64,000 bases of DNA from an uncultured Bacilli bacterium (lineage in GTDB: Bacteria; Bacillota_I; Bacilli_A; RF39; UBA660): assembly GCA_934167875.1 (NCBI GenBank), contig CAKPMC010000001.1:62001-126000 (forward strand). Direction: 5' to 3'. Below the pieces are notes generated by a model that saw only the letters and a list, made by a program, of their open reading frames with translations, was not told where the DNA came from and made no database searches. The translations under genes and the position numbers were made by a program. The number at the start of each line of letters is the position of its first letter. The first letter of the stretch is position 1. This document shows positions 62,801 through 64,000 of this stretch, in pieces.

Positions 62801-63323
62801 TAGTTCTAAATCCGTCAAAGAAATTAATAAATGGTACTCTACCCTTAATAGCAGCCAAATGAGCTACTCCCGTTAAATCCATTACTTGTTGAACTGATGA
62901 TGATGCAAGGTGTGCAAAACCTGTCATACGAGTAGCATATATATCTTGATGATCACCTAGAATAGATAAAGCATGAGTCGCAATACTTCTAGCTGCTACA
63001 TTAATAACACAAGGTAACAATTCACCAGCTATTTTATACATATTAGGTATCATTAATAATAAACCTTGACTAGCTGTATAAGTAGTAGTTAAACAACCAG
63101 CTTGCAAAGAACCATGTATCATACCAGCAGCTCCTGCTTCAGACTGCATCTCTACTACTTTAACAGGACTACCAAAATAATTAAGTTTTCCATTAGATGC
63201 CCAACTATCAGTTAATTCTGCCATAGTTGATGAAGGCGTAATAGGATAAATACCAGCTACTTCTGTAAAATTATAAGATACATAACTACAAGCTTCATTT
63301 CCATCCATTATTTTATATTTCAT
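59871..63323 (-). CDS. nifJ: Pyruvate:ferredoxin (flavodoxin) oxidoreductase
   Basis: 1150 residues in the single-chain form. Domain order: pyrimidine-binding domain with MDGNEACSYVSYNFTEVAGIYPITPSS; the transketolase C-like domain RPFSSKYLLDVLP; the gamma and ferredoxin parts with two 4Fe-4S sites, CIQCNMCSFVCP and CTGCKLCVNICP; and the ThDP site VGGDGWAYDIGFSG with NTGGQSSKS. It turns pyruvate and CoA into acetyl-CoA, CO2 and reduced ferredoxin, a mark of anaerobic life. Start ATG 63323 has AAAGGAAT upstream. Together with phosphoketolase it gives two routes to acetyl units. Confidence 0.97.
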   Translation of the reverse strand: MKYKIMDGNEACSYVSYNFTEVAGIYPITPSSTMAELTDSWASNGKLNYFGSPVKVVEMQSEAGAAGMIHGSLQAGCLTTTYTASQGLLLMIPNMYKIAGELLPCVINVAARSIATHALSILGDHQDIYATRMTGFAHLASSSVQQVMDLTGVAHLAAIKGRVPFINFFDGFRTSHELQKVRLIDTDKLKDLIDQDSLDEFRKKALNPNHPVTRGTTQNDDIYFQATEVRNTYYEKLPDIVNDYMEEINKITGENYKPFNYYGSKVANRVIVAMGSVCETIREVVDTLNNNGEAVGLIEVHLYRPFSSKYLLDVLPYTVEKIAVLDRTKEPGSLGEPLYLDVVGVINNSGRNIKVIGGRYGLSSKNTTPNDINGVYSYLKDKECKHDFTVGIVDDITNKSINSVPIKVSDKSVEFLIYGYGSDGMVSACKDVMKITGDHTNAYVQGYFQYDSKKSGGVTKSHLRFSKELIHSTYYVERSSLVMCTKESYLKNFKMLDGIKHNGIFILNTDKDEKDALSLLSNHDYNILVSKNIKFYIIDAFKLAKEVGLDHKISSIMETVLFNVGHIMDFEFAKSKIIEDIEKKFANKGNDIVNKNIDAINKALDYLKLVEVPNNEKEEEETETDDNIFGVISSGRGDSLKVSDFLKYEDGTYDAGLSKQEKRNISDIGPCFNKENCIQCNMCSFVCPHAVIRPFLLDEEEVKNAPESLKSELMDANIKGQNLKYAIGISLPDCTGCKLCVNICPGRKGEKALTIEKMEELKKTKGDAYEYLFNHVTEKKVMPITTVKGSQFVKPKFEFSGACSGCGETPYLKLLTQLFGDNLMISNATGCSSIYAASLPTTAYSVPWANSLFEDNAEYGFGMKIADKTIKNRICSLITDNIDKVDDKEKDIYNNYVEDINKDNANSLYEIIDKTAIPGLKELKEYIKPKSIWIVGGDGWAYDIGFSGIDHVLANHENVNILVLDTEVYSNTGGQSSKSSKVGSIAKFTAKGKEVAKKDLAKIALTYPHVYVGSIALGSNMQHTINVLKEAESYDGPSIVLAYAPCIAQGILTGMESTIQEEKKAVETGYYPLFHYNPETKEFKLDSKPDFNRYFEFIAGEDRYRMLKKINPDKYHELLEQNRINAIERYNYYVGLQEQSEKQKKEETNE

Positions 63324-63385
63324 AATTATCACTATTCCTTTTAATACTCTTTATATTATATTTTCATTATATACCAAAATGACTC

Positions 63386-63417
63386 AAAAAAAAAGAAAAA
63401 TAGCTTCACTATCTTTC
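63386..63417 (-). terminator. Terminator after the phosphodiester glycosidase gene
   Basis: Hairpin GAAAGATAG/CTATTTTTC around TGAAG (63395-63417) followed by nine T residues on the minus strand. Confidence 0.6.
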
Positions 63418-63425
63418 TTATATTT

Positions 63426-64000
63426 TTATTCAACAACCATCCAAGCAGTAGGAATTCTTCTAAGTACTCCCTGAGCTCCAGTCGATGAAATTGGATTATT
63501 AAGTAATTCCTGTCCTTCTAATAAAGCACTTGAAGTACCTCCATCTAAGTTAGCTGCATTAACAGCACCATAGTTAATAAGTAATTCAGTCAATCCAACC
63601 ATATCAATTCCAAGTATTCCACTCTTATAGTTTCTACCATTAATAACAGCAAATAATACTATTCCATCACTTCTTTGAGCAATCGCACTACGAGGAGCAA
63701 TACCCCATCCACCATCACCTTTAACAAATGAAGGTTTACCATTAACTATTAAGAATGGACCAAATTCTATCGCATCTCTCATACCTATTGAAATAGCTTT
63801 TTCTTTAGTCATACGTCCTAGAATTAATTTATTATCTTTATCAAAACCGATAAATCCACCACCAACTTGGGCATCAGTATAATCATAAATAATTCTACCA
63901 TCTTTAATTACAGTACCATGAGGTATAGCCCCATTACCACTCCAAGTAGGATCATAAAAACCACTAGCATTCATAATAATTTTAGCTTTATTATTTTTAG
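63426..64000 (-). CDS. Phosphodiester glycosidase (NAGPA-like) family protein, N-terminus outside window
   Basis: The visible 191 residues match the C-terminal domain of the NAGPA/phosphodiester glycosidase family. It begins IIMNASGFYDPTWSGNGAIPHG and includes IGMRDAIEFGPFLIVNGKP, GIAPRSAIAQRSDGIVLF and the strongly conserved NAANLDGGTSSALL. These proteins remove GlcNAc or related sugars from phosphodiesters and are usually exported; the signal or membrane segment would lie beyond the edge. The frame stays open to the last base, so the ATG at 63974 is internal. Confidence 0.88.
   Translation of the reverse strand, partial: KNNKAKIIMNASGFYDPTWSGNGAIPHGTVIKDGRIIYDYTDAQVGGGFIGFDKDNKLILGRMTKEKAISIGMRDAIEFGPFLIVNGKPSFVKGDGGWGIAPRSAIAQRSDGIVLFAVINGRNYKSGILGIDMVGLTELLINYGAVNAANLDGGTSSALLEGQELLNNPISSTGAQGVLRRIPTAWMVVE

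Noticed and set aside
1..64000. Mycoplasma-type genetic code (TGA = Trp)
   Set aside because: Trp is coded by TGG and TGA ends several genes with normal lengths, so the standard bacterial code applies.

Overview
The window is very AT-rich (G+C judged by eye at a little under 30%), gene-dense DNA, and almost every gene lies on the minus strand. TGA is used as a real stop (for example at the end of the gene at 42298-42897), so this is translation table 11 and not the Mycoplasma code. AGGAG-type ribosome binding sites, CotJ spore-coat genes, an EssC-type T7SS ATPase, a BclA-like exosporium remnant, a pyruvate:ferredoxin oxidoreductase and a phosphoketolase together suggest an anaerobic, probably gut-associated, spore-forming low-GC Bacillota, such as an uncultured Bacilli/RF39-like or Clostridia lineage. 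The lineage is an inference. No rRNA genes, CRISPR array or integrase were seen, and there is one tRNA (His).

Layout. 1-3.0 kb: T7SS EssC (cut by the window edge) preceded by two zinc-ribbon genes. 3.1-9.5 kb: gpsA (plus strand), a YnbB-like PLP enzyme, a triplicated unknown domain, a FabG-like SDR and a Cys-rich protein. 8.7-12.6 kb: a membrane O-acylation cluster (MBOAT, DHHW, DUF4358 lipoprotein, SGNH hydrolase). 12.7-15.1 kb: phosphoketolase. 15-24 kb: UcpA, GNAT pair, UvrD-like helicase, CcdA/thioredoxin proteins, cysteine desulfurase and tRNA-His. 23.9-26.7 kb: a fused cotJA-cotJB gene plus cotJC, facing a ClpB-like AAA protein. 26.8-32.6 kb: TtcA-like thiolase with a second cysteine desulfurase, Nudix hydrolase, MerR regulator and PAP2 phosphatase. 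Two decayed IS200/IS605-type (TnpB) elements lie at 15.2 and 28.9 kb.

33-57.6 kb is an accessory island between a broken exosporium gene and recG. It holds an OLD-family nuclease, an HTH-Fic protein with an obvious operator-promoter, a RecD-like helicase, a GIY-YIG/DUF2075 helicase, MazG, a four-gene nucleotide/nucleoside cluster (HAD-nucleoside hydrolase fusion, HD, HAD, MATE-like transporter), a histidine phosphatase/GNAT operon, a HEPN-like protein, and a 1725-residue helicase with an ADP-ribosyltransferase-like N-terminus and six helicase-associated repeats. An 8,424-bp segment carrying the last two is bounded by direct repeats of about 0.5 kb. Their shared right end, a hairpin followed by TTCAGGGGG, recurs at 33.2 kb, and the TTCAGGGGG motif alone at 59.8 kb. 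I regard this island as the most likely place for an undescribed (probably anti-phage) system.

57.6-64 kb is core-like: recG, nifJ and a phosphodiester glycosidase running off the window, with a candidate small RNA between recG and nifJ. All family names come from reading motifs by eye, with no database search.
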